Source: Euonymus europaeus (Eukaryota; Streptophyta; Magnoliopsida; Celastrales; Celastraceae). Taken from it: a stretch of 64,000 nucleotides of DNA. Each line of letters starts with the position of its first letter. The first letter of the stretch is position 1. The translations under genes were made by a program, and so were the position numbers. The notes under the pieces are model-generated. The model was given only the letters and a program-made list of their open reading frames with translations, made no database searches and was not told the DNA's origin. The DNA is taken from the NCBI GenBank assembly GCA_963580455.1, contig OY756960.1, positions 5,828,001 through 5,892,000 on the forward strand, read 5' to 3'. Shown here in pieces: positions 10,601 to 21,287 of this stretch.

Positions 10601-13600
10601 GTATTATGGATTGTTGGTTGGGAAGTTATGTAATTTTGTTATCTCTTGGTTTATTAGGGCTTTAGTGTGTCCTGTATTGGGTATAGTTGATTTTAAGCAA
10701 AGGTTCTGTTGAACTCTGGAGGCGCAGCCCCTTGAGTTGGCTTGCCTGGCTGTTCTGTGTGTGTTTTTCTGTACTAAGGAGCTTGCTGGTGTTGTGAGGA
10801 TTATCAGTTCAGTGTTTATCAGTTTTTCTTAGGGAAAATTTCACATCTACAAAGTGAGCTTATTTTGACAAAAAAATCAAAGCTATAGTTTCTCTTCATT
10901 TCTCCTTGTTCTATGCTTTTCTTCGTTGCTCTTGCTCCCTCCCAATTCTCATTCTCCCTAATCTTCTCTTCTGGTAACTTGTTATTAACATTCAGTTTCT
11001 CTCAACTTGTCAAAAAGCCATCTCTATCCCCTTCGTATGTAATCAATGTATCAAAAAGCTATCTCCATCATGTAATTTCTTGTCACTCATTCTAGCAAGT
11101 TTTTCATCAATGTCAAAACGTAGTCATCACTAATGATCTAGAGGCTAATCACAACATATTCACATGGTCTTAGTATGTCATCACTATCCCCTTTTAAAAA
11201 ATTAAAAGAATCTGGCAACCATATGACAAACAAATGATGGAATGCTCTTAATGAATAAATACTCAAATACGCAAATTTACTCTAATAAGTCCTTTCTGTT
11301 TACAGCTCTGCAGTAATCCCAGGCATTTTACTGATCTAGATGGTTTGGCAACAATCTAGTTAATGCCAAAAATGAACTAAGATGATATGATTAATTGATT
11401 TATCTCATTTTCATTCCAATTTAGCAACTGTAGCAGAAAAATGTTTGAAGTCAGCCACATTGAAGATTTATGGTGTTTAGTAGCACAGACATTGTATGAT
11501 ACTAAATGGTCAATGCTAGTACGATATTCTGAATCAATTTCTTCTAACATTGAAGCAACTGTTTCATTTAGTAGCCTCATTACCTTCCTATGGAGGTCCT
11601 ACCTCCATCTTATGAAATAGTAGCGTTCTGAACCACTAGAATCTTTCTAGAGAAGCATTTAAGCATAAGCATTTTCTCCAACCACTTGACCATTTCTTTA
11701 TCTCCAACAATGCTCGTGACACCAATTTAATTGCTCCTGGGGTGGAAGAAGCTGCACTTAGGGATCAAATTATGCCGACAATATACCATTGCTACCCATC
11801 TAAGCTAGGAGGATCACTTAGTAAGGAAAGACCTCCAGTTTAAAGTAGGATAGTACTGAGCTCACACAAGCAGTCACTGTCCAAAGTGATTATTAATATA
11901 TTTTTATGATGAGTTGTACATGTGCAGCGTAATTAGGAGTTTAGGACTCCTAATCTAATAACAGCCTTGGATTTTGGACAAATATCCCTAACAGAATTTA
12001 TTTTGAATGCATATCCTCAGAACTATTAGGATTCTTAATTTAATATAACACTATTGCCCAATGGGAAACCTACATAACTCTTTGGCTTTCAAATAAAAAC
12101 CACAAACCAAAAGTAAAGACTTAATTATGCAAGCCCAAAGTAACATCTAACAAATCTACTAGAAAAAATAAAAATTACAATAAAAAAAAAAGAGAGAGAA
12201 TCCTAATTTAATAGAATTGAAAATGTAGTAAACATTTGGATTTCCCATTCTGCATCATTTATGCTATAGTTAAATCAGCCATGTCAAAATCTGCAAAATT
12301 CTGTATAATGCAAGACACATCAGTGGCTAATTTCTTGGTTTAGTGGTTATCTTACTCCCTCCCTTTTAACTGTATATATCATAACATCTTTTCTTTAAAT
12401 GGAAAAAAGATTTATTTGAGCACCAAGAGAGTTCAGAAAGAAGCTATCAGAGCCTCGTGAACAGAAAAGGCATTCAAAATCTCATTGATTCATTTCAAAT
12501 TTAAACATCTGCTGCAGTAGATTTTCTGAAGAATCATATCACAGCTTAAAGCAGATGGAGACGGATTTTATGGCTTATATAAGCATGTCAAAACATTAAA
12601 TAATTTCAACTGCAGAAAAAGGTACATTAAAAAAGCCAGAAAGCTATATGGAGAAAAACGAAAGAAAAGCAAAAGTTCTATAATGCAGTAAGAATACTAT
12701 TGCGGTTCCAGCTAAATATAAATATAGGATTTCACCTTCAACATGAAGCTTGTATGACCACGACACCGACAGCTTTGACATACTCCAAACAGATAGTTGC
12801 GGTTTAGAAGAACCCCAAGATGCAGCTACAAGATACTCTGAATTACCAATGAAAGAGAGGATCACAACTGGCTGCAAAAAGAATTGCCAGAAAACAATTA
12901 CCTTTGGGGTAGTGATAGGTTATCCATAGAGCAAGATAGGAAGAGGGAGAGAGAAGCATGTTATTATTTATTTTTTTTAAAGTATGCATAAGTCGGAGTG
13001 CTGGAAAACCAAATTAGTCTATTAAACAATTACAAATCAAAGAACTCCCCCACAAATGGCAATTTACTTCAAAAAAAAAAAAAAAAGGTTTTTACGTTGT
13101 AGTATTTCAGCCATTTCTAACCCCCTTTCTTATATATAAAAAGAGTATGCTAAATTCACCTTAAGCTTAAAAAGTTACAAACACTCAAGGCAAAGATTTC
13201 TAAATAAGCTTTAAGAGATTTTTTTGTTCAAACAGACTTCAGAAATTGGTAAGAAAGCATATTCATATTGGCATTATATGCAGGGAACCACTTTATTAGA
13301 AGTCAAATCCCAACTATTACATGCTTCCATTATGTGATAAGGATGATAATAGGGACCATGATGTGCAATCTATAAGAGCAAGAGCGGACAAGGATGCTCC
13401 AACCAGAATCAGATATCTAGCGAGTAGGGACTACCTGTTACCAACCTGCATCGGGCACCATTGTCTGATTGTAATAATATATTATGGTAAGAACAAAGAC
13501 TTAAAACATATATATACCATGATAGCCTCGCCAATAATGGCCACAACAACATTCTTTTCTGGGTCCCACAATGTAATCAAATTTTCAGCAGCAACAGCCA

Positions 13601-16600
13601 GAACAGAACCATCACAAGAAAATGCCACTGCCGTTATTGGCTTTTTCCTGGAAGGCAAAGACGGAAAAATTCTCAAATTTTTGTGAACAGGTTCAGGTAA
13701 TTACATGATAAGAAACAACTGCATATGGAAAGGCCATATAGTTTTCTTTCCCAGAGCACCAAATCATAGTATTGTTAAGGAAAGAAGGAAGCTGGGGGAA
13801 AAAACTAACTTTTACTTGTTTATAAAATGTTACTCCTGCGGAAGTTGATTTAATCATTCATAAAGAAAAAACTTAAGTGCCATTAAGTTTTTTTCTCATC
13901 TTTAAAACTATTTTCTTTTATAAAATATTTCACATTCCAGAATGAGTCAGGAACAAGTCAAAACCCCAGAATAGAACATTTTCTTACTTATACGACCCAA
14001 CAGAATGACAAGTCCAGCTGGAAGTCTGAAGTATCTCATTCCTTTGCTGAATCCCATCTCTACAAACCCAAACCTGACATATCAAAAAGGAAATTGCAGA
14101 TTTCACAAAACTTCTTTGATTTAGAGAAAATAGAGCATAATCATTTTGTTTCAAATGAAAGATTACCTTGAAGTCCCCACCATATGATGAGCTAACAGCC
14201 ATATGCTTGGTAGGATGGAAAGCAACAGCAGAAATGCCTGCATCCCTGCACAATGACAATGATAGTGACAGGTAACTTCATTACTACTCTGCAACATAAA
14301 TTCTAATTGAAATCAGCTTTGGTAGGTATCGGCATACAAAGATAAGATTCACAAATAAAAAAGTAGAAAAAGTCCCTATCAATGACAAATTTGTAATAGC
14401 ATAACCTCTCACAAACATTTATCATTTGCATTTGCCCAGTTAACAAGTAGAGACAAACCTGTGAGGTTCATAAACAATGGTGGTTAAGATGAAATCTTTA
14501 TTCTGCGCAGCAGAAAACCAAAACTTCAGACAAACAAGCCCTCCTAGGCCCTCTTCAGCAAGTTTTACTTCAGCAGTACTCATCATAGAGCCATCTTGGG
14601 ACAAGGCCACTAAAGTGACTACTACCTGTAATAACAGCATTCCAAGACATTGATTGTAATTCATTATTTCAGCAATTTTATTTCTAAGGATGTGTCATTG
14701 GAAACCAAGCTGTGAGTGCAAATCACCAAAAAAGTATTCTCTCATGCTGAAAGAAACTGGATGTTGACTTACCGTGACATCATCGCCTGGTTGATGGTTT
14801 CTCTCGCAAACTTGAACCTGAAATAGAAGTATTGTCTATTTTTTAAAAATCAAATTCCAACCACCGGAAACCAATAGCCAAAATCTTATACAAATATCCT
14901 TATTCACTATGAAATACAGTGCAATAAAATGTCCCAACACCACTGCGAAGCATGAAATCAAACAGATCAAAGAAATAACAAAATTCAAAGTACAGGAAAA
15001 TGAAGCAATTGGTCAAATTAAAAACCAAAATATTAGAGATCTGAAGAGGTCCAGCATGAAGCATACTGAAACAAAGAATATTATCAAAATAAGAACACAT
15101 CTCCACAAAAACCTTTGATAAAAGGTAAGAATCCCTAGAATTAGAAAATGAATGGATACTATTTGAGCTATACGTTAGATTTGACACTAATAAACATCAA
15201 GTTTACAGCTGAAAACCTCACCTCAGATATTTCACGGTCATCATAAAGGCTGTAAAGCTGGATACTATAGCTCTCTGTAGGTAAGGCAACTAGACCAGCA
15301 TTTTGATTGAAGGAGACTTTATTATATACATTGCTATATAACTCTGGAGATGACCAAGGAAGCTGAAAAATGTAATGAAATTTTAGGACAATGTAAACAT
15401 TTTTTTACCACATTTAAAAAGTTACAGAAGAATAGAAACATGACTGAATAAGCACCGACGAAAAATACTTTGTTTACACAAAGTCACTGCCAAAGACAAT
15501 AGAGAAAACACTAGTAGGTTACTTTCTTACTGCCATTTATCCATGCATCAGAGTCGGAGCTGAGCCAGAAAGTGTGGAATCTAAAGGTTGCAAAGGTTTC
15601 TGAAAGTTGGTTTATAGAAAGGTCACTACAGAAATTGTTTCAAAGAAAAAAAAGGCATGCACTTCACTGGCAAGATATTCTTTTGGCAGTTTTAATGCCT
15701 CTAATAATGAAGTGGGCATGACTTCTGAATAATGAGGTGTAGGCTTATTGTCAAAACAACATGTGAATTAAAGGAGATATAGGAAGTGGTACTCAAATAG
15801 AAAGTTTCTCCCAATGCTTCATTCCACTTTTTCTTTCTTTTCTTTTTTTTGCTAAATTTTCAAGGATTTGCTGAGGATTACAAGAATGATTTCCACATTT
15901 CAAGTGTCCTGTGTCCAATAGAATGAGACCAGCAGATGACTCTGAATGTTTAACATAATTGTTCTTGTGGAGTTTCAAACCAAAAATAATAATAATAATT
16001 AGTCCTCTTTCTCTTATCTAAATTAATTTGTTTTCTTCCTTTTATTGTCTCCATCTTCTTCCTATTCAAGTTCTCCTCTCTCTTTCTATCCCTTACTTCT
16101 TCTCGCTACTTATTACCTGGCATTGATCCCTAAAAATTCGTGAAAGTTATTGAAATTCACACATAGAGAGGGTGCAAGCAAGTTAAAATAAATAAGCCAA
16201 GCAACATATATGCAAATTTCCCACTTCAGTACAACTCAGTCCATAGTTTGTTCAATGGATGATATCATCATCAATTGATCATCATCATCTGAGTTTTTAT
16301 CGCAAAAGTTTGTAATTTATTCAATGGAAGATAAGATTCATAAATATACTGTCCATAAACCATTCATTGAAAGAATGACAAGAGAAAAACGCATACTAAT
16401 CACACATGATTGCAGGCCAACAATAGATTAATGTCAAAAGAAGCAAACCTTGATCCCAGAAATGGACTTTATAATTTCCATTAAGGGCATCTTTACAAGA
16501 TGGATTTGATTATCTGCACAAGATATCTAATGAACTTTGTATTAGTAAAATTAGAAACTAGTAATTAATCAGCCAATGCTTCTCCAAATAATAATAGCTA

Positions 16601-19217
16601 CTTACAGAGCAATGTGTTGGATCTGGGGAAGCTGTAAAATATAAAAGGGGAGAACCGATTCTAGGTAAAAATTTCTTCTTCCCAGTGTCCAGCTGCCAGA
16701 CCACAAGAACTCCTTCCTTTCCACCTAAATACCAACAAAACATTGATGAAAGGGAGGATTTTCTGCTAGTATACAATATGCAAGTAATCATGGAAGAAAA
16801 AGCTTCAAATCAAGATGAGTATGCTTTGAAAATTTACATTTTCTAATTTCTATATTCTTGCCAGCATCAGAATGGCCAAAAGAAAATATCAAACATTCCA
16901 ATGTGCATACAGTATACATACAAAATATAACCAGCTCCAGCCCAACTAAAATAACATATCCGATTTTCTCTTGAAATATCTACTTTATCGGTTTATCCTG
17001 AAATAGCATTTTGTAGGATAGCAAGTTTAACACATTTCTAATGCTCCGCTTCATAGGAACCAAGGAACATCTACACGTAGCAAATTATGCAACACAAAGA
17101 ATTAAGAAATTTGACATATGAAGTTAATTGAAAACCATAAATCATTGCATGGTTAAAGTGATTTCAAAATATCTATGACACTCACAACTATAGCAGCAGG
17201 AACAGTCAATCAAAAATCTCAAACTTACTCTAATATCAAGAACATCCAAAGGAAACTCACTTTTTGCCACATTCCAGCACCTGAGCAGCCTAATGCATGA
17301 TGCATCAATGACATAAAATGCAAGACAAACTGCATATTAAAAGATCAGCCAGTTTCCCTAGGTGGAAATGTTGTCCTTACCTGAATACAAATACGCCCCG
17401 TCAGACGAAAAAGACAGTACAGTAACTTCAGAAGGATGCCAATGCCATGTTGAGCAGGAATCAGCATCATCATCCCCCCTTACCCCAGGTCGATCTTCAA
17501 TGTTATTTATTGAACTTCCACCCATCAGACTATTGCCAAGAGCAAAAGTTCTACTACCAAAGCCCCTCCAGATTAAAATTCTCCCAGTCAAATCACCTGC
17601 AGCAATAATATTCTGAGTTGGGTGGAATGCAAGAACTGTCGTTTTCTTTGTATGATGTAGTGTTATTTTCTTAATCTCCACACGTTCAGCTTCCAGTGCT
17701 GGGACTTTCCATATACGAATTTTGCGCTTGTCTCGGATACCCAAGAACTTTCCCATAGAACAAATAGTGATAGACTTTGGCTCATTTGTCTGTCAGAAAG
17801 TGATAAGTAGAATATCATACAAATTTTACCACTTAATCGACATGGTACCAAATTCAACAAAAAGAACAGATCAGATATTTATATCTATAAAATTCATATG
17901 CAGCTTGATGAGGCCAACATGGCAAGCTTGCAATGTTGCTCAATGCTTTATGCACAATGATCCAAGGTAAGCCACTCAACATTAGTGGTTCAGACAAAAT
18001 GCATGCTGGCATTTTGCCTAATCTTTTTAATCTAGCATTTAAAAAGTTCTAAAAAATTCAAATTTGCTACTCTATCGCATACTGAGCAGTTGAATTGTGA
18101 ATATTACAATAAAATTATATCCTTCCAATGTAATAAGTTAATAACACAGCCGCCTTCATCCTCTCTTACTTCAAATTATACATCAAATATGGATTTTACA
18201 AATGAAATGTTAAAGCAATGATGCACATTTTATGGTGTAAAACCTGATGTTCATATATTAACTTACAAATAGCAGTACCTTTACTCTCTCATACACAGAT
18301 GTCCAACAAGATAATATGCTTAATTTTTCCTAAAACTCATCGCATAAGGTTACCTAGTCCAATAATTCCCAACAGTCTCTAAAACACAAGTTTATCCAAG
18401 ACTTGAGAATTAAATTGTAAGAAAGTATGATTTTACGAGGTCGAGAAATTAATGCAGTAGCAGAAAAAAAAATAGCATAACATAAACAGATCCTTGGAAG
18501 TGGTACCTCTGCCAAAGTTACTCCCAAACGCGAATCAGTTAGGTTACACTTCTTAATATATCCACATAAAGCTGTGGAACCATTTGCTAGCTTTCTTGCA
18601 CCTTCAACAGAGACATAAGCAAAAAGCTTAAGTTCTTTTTGATTGCTTTCAGCTGGTTGACTCAGTAGAGACGGAATTACCTGAACATGTAAATAGTCAT
18701 TAACCCCTTCAAACAATATAAGATCAAATTAGGCATAAAGAAGCATTCTTCATCGCTTGAGCCAAAATGAGCTTTGTATTGCCAAAAGAAGAAGCTACAG
18801 AAGAAAAAAAAAGTGCTGTTTTACCATGGAATGAACAGGGAACCGGATATCAATTTTCTTCACCAACTCCGGCACGGAAAAATCCCAATACCGAATGGTC
18901 CCATCCAGCGAGGCCGTCCAGCAGTAACACAATCTCTGACTGGCTTGACTTGTCGCCGGCACGACTATCACATTTGTCACAAGGTCTGTGTGACCTTCCA
19001 AGGATGCAGTCTGATATCAATAAAGTACGTAAATGCGAATTTGAGTTAAACGCGGAGGCTTGACATGAATGGATAATTGAAGTGTTCGAGAGTTAACCTG
19101 TAAACCAGTAGAGGTGCTAAAGATGGAGACAGCATTGCCGGTGCAAACGAGAAGTCTCTTGGCATCGTTGGAGAAAGCGGGAGGTGATGATACGTAGCTT
19201 CTACCGCCTCTGATCAT
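7642..19217 (-). CDS. WDR75: WD-repeat protein 75 (Nan1/Utp17 type), 16 exons
   Basis: Exons read downwards: 19217-19098, 19010-18825, 18680-18507, 17789-17381, 16724-16606, 16526-16449, 15362-15222, 14817-14773, 14625-14459, 14245-14167, 14073-13988, 13647-13518, 12871-12736, 10272-10106, 8512-8314, 7847-7642. All introns are GT-AG; 2442 nt, 813 codons plus TGA, in frame throughout. WDR75 is a t-UTP subunit of the nucleolar small-subunit processome, needed for pre-rRNA transcription and early 18S processing. Landmarks shared with animal WDR75: WTASLDGTIRYWDF (WD repeat near residue 75), GRILIWRGF, VLVVWQ then FLPRIG (~300-315), SCADNQIHL, SSWTCHSVGSYK (~525-535) and LAVAAENLITLWDPEK (~555). 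Length matches the ~830-aa animal protein. There is no signal peptide or membrane span. Expression is unverified. Confidence 0.92.
9150..9478 (-). mobile_element. two Au-like SINE copies in WDR75 intron 14
   Basis: On the minus strand 9478-9286 reads as a SINE. It starts GGACCAATGGTAGAGTAGCA (A-box like) and passes through AACAATTTCTCCACATGTTA, GGTCTGTGTACGA and GCGGGAGCCTTATTC before a T-rich tail. These are hallmarks of the tRNA-derived Au/TS class. Its 3' 137 bp is repeated directly at 9150-9284 with few changes, giving a truncated second copy. Confidence 0.7.
9640..9800 (-). mobile_element. Au-like SINE copy in WDR75 intron 14
   Basis: This is a diverged third copy of the same family on the minus strand. 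It has ATGTGGCCTAGTCGTAGAG (A-box like), GTCACTAGTTCAATTC (B-box like), AACAACTTCTCCATATACTA and AGTGCGGGAGCTTTTG. Ends are approximate. Confidence 0.65.
10273..12735. other. WDR75 intron 13, large
   Basis: This 2.46-kb intron holds no supported gene. Its first part (about 10380-10860) is T-rich and differs from the rest, with text such as GGAGGCGCAGCCCCTTGAG; it may be an old retroelement tail. I see no target duplication or coding frame. Confidence 0.5.
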
Positions 19218-19290
19218 CTTTTTGCTCTGAAGACAGCAATCAATTTCGCAATTCGGCAGTCGGGACGAATATGATAGCCGTTGATGGTGG

Positions 19291-19314
19291 TTTAGGGTTT
19301 AACAAAACCCTAAA
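19291..19314. promoter_or_regulatory. two inverted telo-box motifs upstream of WDR75
   Basis: TTTAGGGTTT (19291-19300) and AAACCCTAAA (19305-19314) lie 74-97 bp before the WDR75 ATG, four bases apart and in opposite orientations. The AAACCCTAA telo box is established as a frequent promoter element of plant ribosomal-protein and ribosome-biogenesis genes, which fits this gene. Spacing suggests 5' UTR or core promoter. Function here is inference. Confidence 0.6.
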
Positions 19315-20153
19315 CAAACATCCGAAGTCATTCTAACCGTTAGATTACCCGGACTAATCTAGACCGTTCCTCATGAAAAGAAAGATTGAAGCCCCTGATT
19401 TCGCGGAACGATTGAATTAGTTTTTAGAATGGGAACGAGATTTCGATTCTCATATTTTATATGTATAAAAATTGAAAATGATAATAAAATTAGGAAAATG
19501 AGATTTTGATTCTCATATTTGATATGTGTAAAAATTGAAAATGAAAATAAAATTATATTTTGTTCATTATGTCATTACTTTATAATCATGTATAATCAAC
19601 ATATTTTATTTTTATATTTTTAGTTATATATAATTAATAAATTAAAACAAAATTTAGTCAAAATTAATCAATTATATAATTAAAATAAAATAGAAATATA
19701 TTATTTAATATATATTTTTAATTATATATAATTAATTAATTAAAATAAAATAAAAATATATTAATTAACTTTAATTAATAATAATATATTAATTAATATA
19801 TCAATTAATATTAATTAATATTTAATTGAAATTAAAATTATAATTTGACAAATCAATCCACGTAAAATTCAGTACTCCAATCTAAAAGGGTGACAATGAA
19901 AAGGAAAGAGGGAGAGGAGGGAATATAATGGAGCATGCATTCCCTCAATTTTTTTTTCAACAAATGAAAAAATCGAATATTACATTCCATAAATCACTCA
20001 CCGGTATTCCATGTTCATTGTAACAACCAAACATAAGATCAAACCAATATCATCTAAACCATTCAAACTTCCGCTTACTCGCGCGAATCCCCGTGCTTCA
20101 GCCTGGGCACAACAAAACTCGCCTTCTGGGAATTTACTTCTCTCTCCTTATTC
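19315..20153. other. AT-rich upstream region with a 63-bp direct repeat
   Basis: A 63-bp unit starting GAGATTTCGATTCTCATATT at 19437 recurs at 19500 with several changes. From 19560 to 19850 the DNA is built almost entirely of ATTAATTAAT-type motifs. The last ~150 bp before 20153 is less AT-rich and adjoins the chromovirus insertion. No coding frame is supported. Confidence 0.55.
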
Positions 20154-20509
20154 TGTCACAAGCCCTCTCAATGCGGTGCCGTTTTATGTATGGTCCACTT
20201 TTTGTGTTATCCGTTAGATGGACTTGTCCTTTGGACGGTAAAGATTTGCTGTTGTTGTCTTATATTGTATTGTATGGTAACTTTTAGGGTGGTTGATGAG
20301 TCTGGTAATTGTTGTTCATTGGAGAGCCGCCACTCTCGAAGTTGGCCTTATCCTCTTTTGTCTGTATCTTGATCTTAACAGAAGAACCTTCATTGTAATC
20401 TTGACTTATTCCACTTATATAAATATATCTATCAGCTGTTGGCTTACTATCTACCTGTGTGTTAGTGTGTTGCTTGGAGATTGCTTCTGTTGCACTTGGG
20501 TGTGCAACA
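20154..20509 (+). repeat. 5' LTR of the Reina-like element
   Basis: It starts TGTCACAAGCCCTC and ends GGTGTGCAACA, with TG...CA ends. A TATA-like TATATAAATATAT lies near 20416-20428. It pairs with the LTR at 25096-25458. Confidence 0.95.
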
Positions 20510-20512
20510 AAT

Positions 20513-20530
20513 TGGTATCAGAGCGACCCC
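20513..20530 (+). other. primer-binding site (initiator tRNA-Met type)
   Basis: TGGTATCAGAGCGACCCC starts three bases after the 5' LTR. TGGTATCAGAGC is the complement of the 3' end of plant initiator tRNA-Met, used by most chromoviruses and copia elements. Confidence 0.9.
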
Positions 20531-20537
20531 ATCTCTC

Positions 20538-21287
20538 ATGGTGAAAACCCGAGCTATGGGTGATGCCGATCCTTCTCCTGCCCTGGTGGAAGCCCTTGCT
20601 GCCCTTACTGCTCGTTTTGATTCCCAGTTTCAAACTCTGACGGCTCGCCTGGACAGTCTTGCCCAAGTTCCGCCTCCCCAACCCGATCCTCCTCCGGCAA
20701 CGGCTCCCATTCTTGAGCGTGGGCGGGATCCTCCAGCTAACCAAGGAGCTTGGCAGAATCGTAATCCGCGGTTGGATTTTCCAAAATTTTCCGGCGATGA
20801 TCCGGTGGCTTGGTTACAGCGCGCAAACCAGTACTTCTCTTATTATCAAACACCCACCACCCAGTATGTTCTGATTGCTTCTTATCATTTAGAAGGCCGT
20901 GCAGCGGTTTGGTACCGTGAATTTCAGACCACCGCCCCACATGTTCCTTGGCCTGACTTTATTGCGGCTTTACAGACTAGGTTCGGTCCGGGACTTTTTG
21001 AGGACGCTATGGAGGAGCTCATGCGGCTGCGACAGACCGGTACAGTGGAAGACTATAGGGTGAGATTTGAAGATCTTGTGGTCCGCATCCAAGGCCTGAC
21101 AGCTGCCCATGAGTTGTTTCCTGGGTGGTCTCAAGGAGGAGATCCACTTGCCCGTGAAGATGTTGATGCCTCAGACTATTTTGACGGCCCAAGCACTTGC
21201 CAAAATGCAAGAAGAAACACTTATTGCTACCCGACGACCATCCCGTCACCCTTACCTTGGCACCACCCCGCACCACCAGCAAAATGA
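20538..21287 (+). pseudogene. gag of the Reina-like element, frameshifted
   Basis: The first ATG after the PBS (MVKTRAMGDADP...) opens a frame encoding a capsid-type gag. Core motifs are LDFPKFSGDDPVAWLQRA (about residue 78-95) and AAVWYREFQ. The frame stays gag-like until about 21110 (...GLTAAHEL), after which the residues lose family character. The rest of gag continues in the next frame. So the true gag/pol reading frame is broken near 21108-21113, and the tail to the stop at 21287 is out of frame. Confidence 0.85.

Noticed and set aside
13321..13686. A 121-residue plus-strand frame
   Set aside because: It is antisense to WDR75 exon 12 and its flanking introns.
18767..19063. Overlapping plus-strand frames of 91-98 residues
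   Set aside because: They are the complement of WDR75 exon 2.
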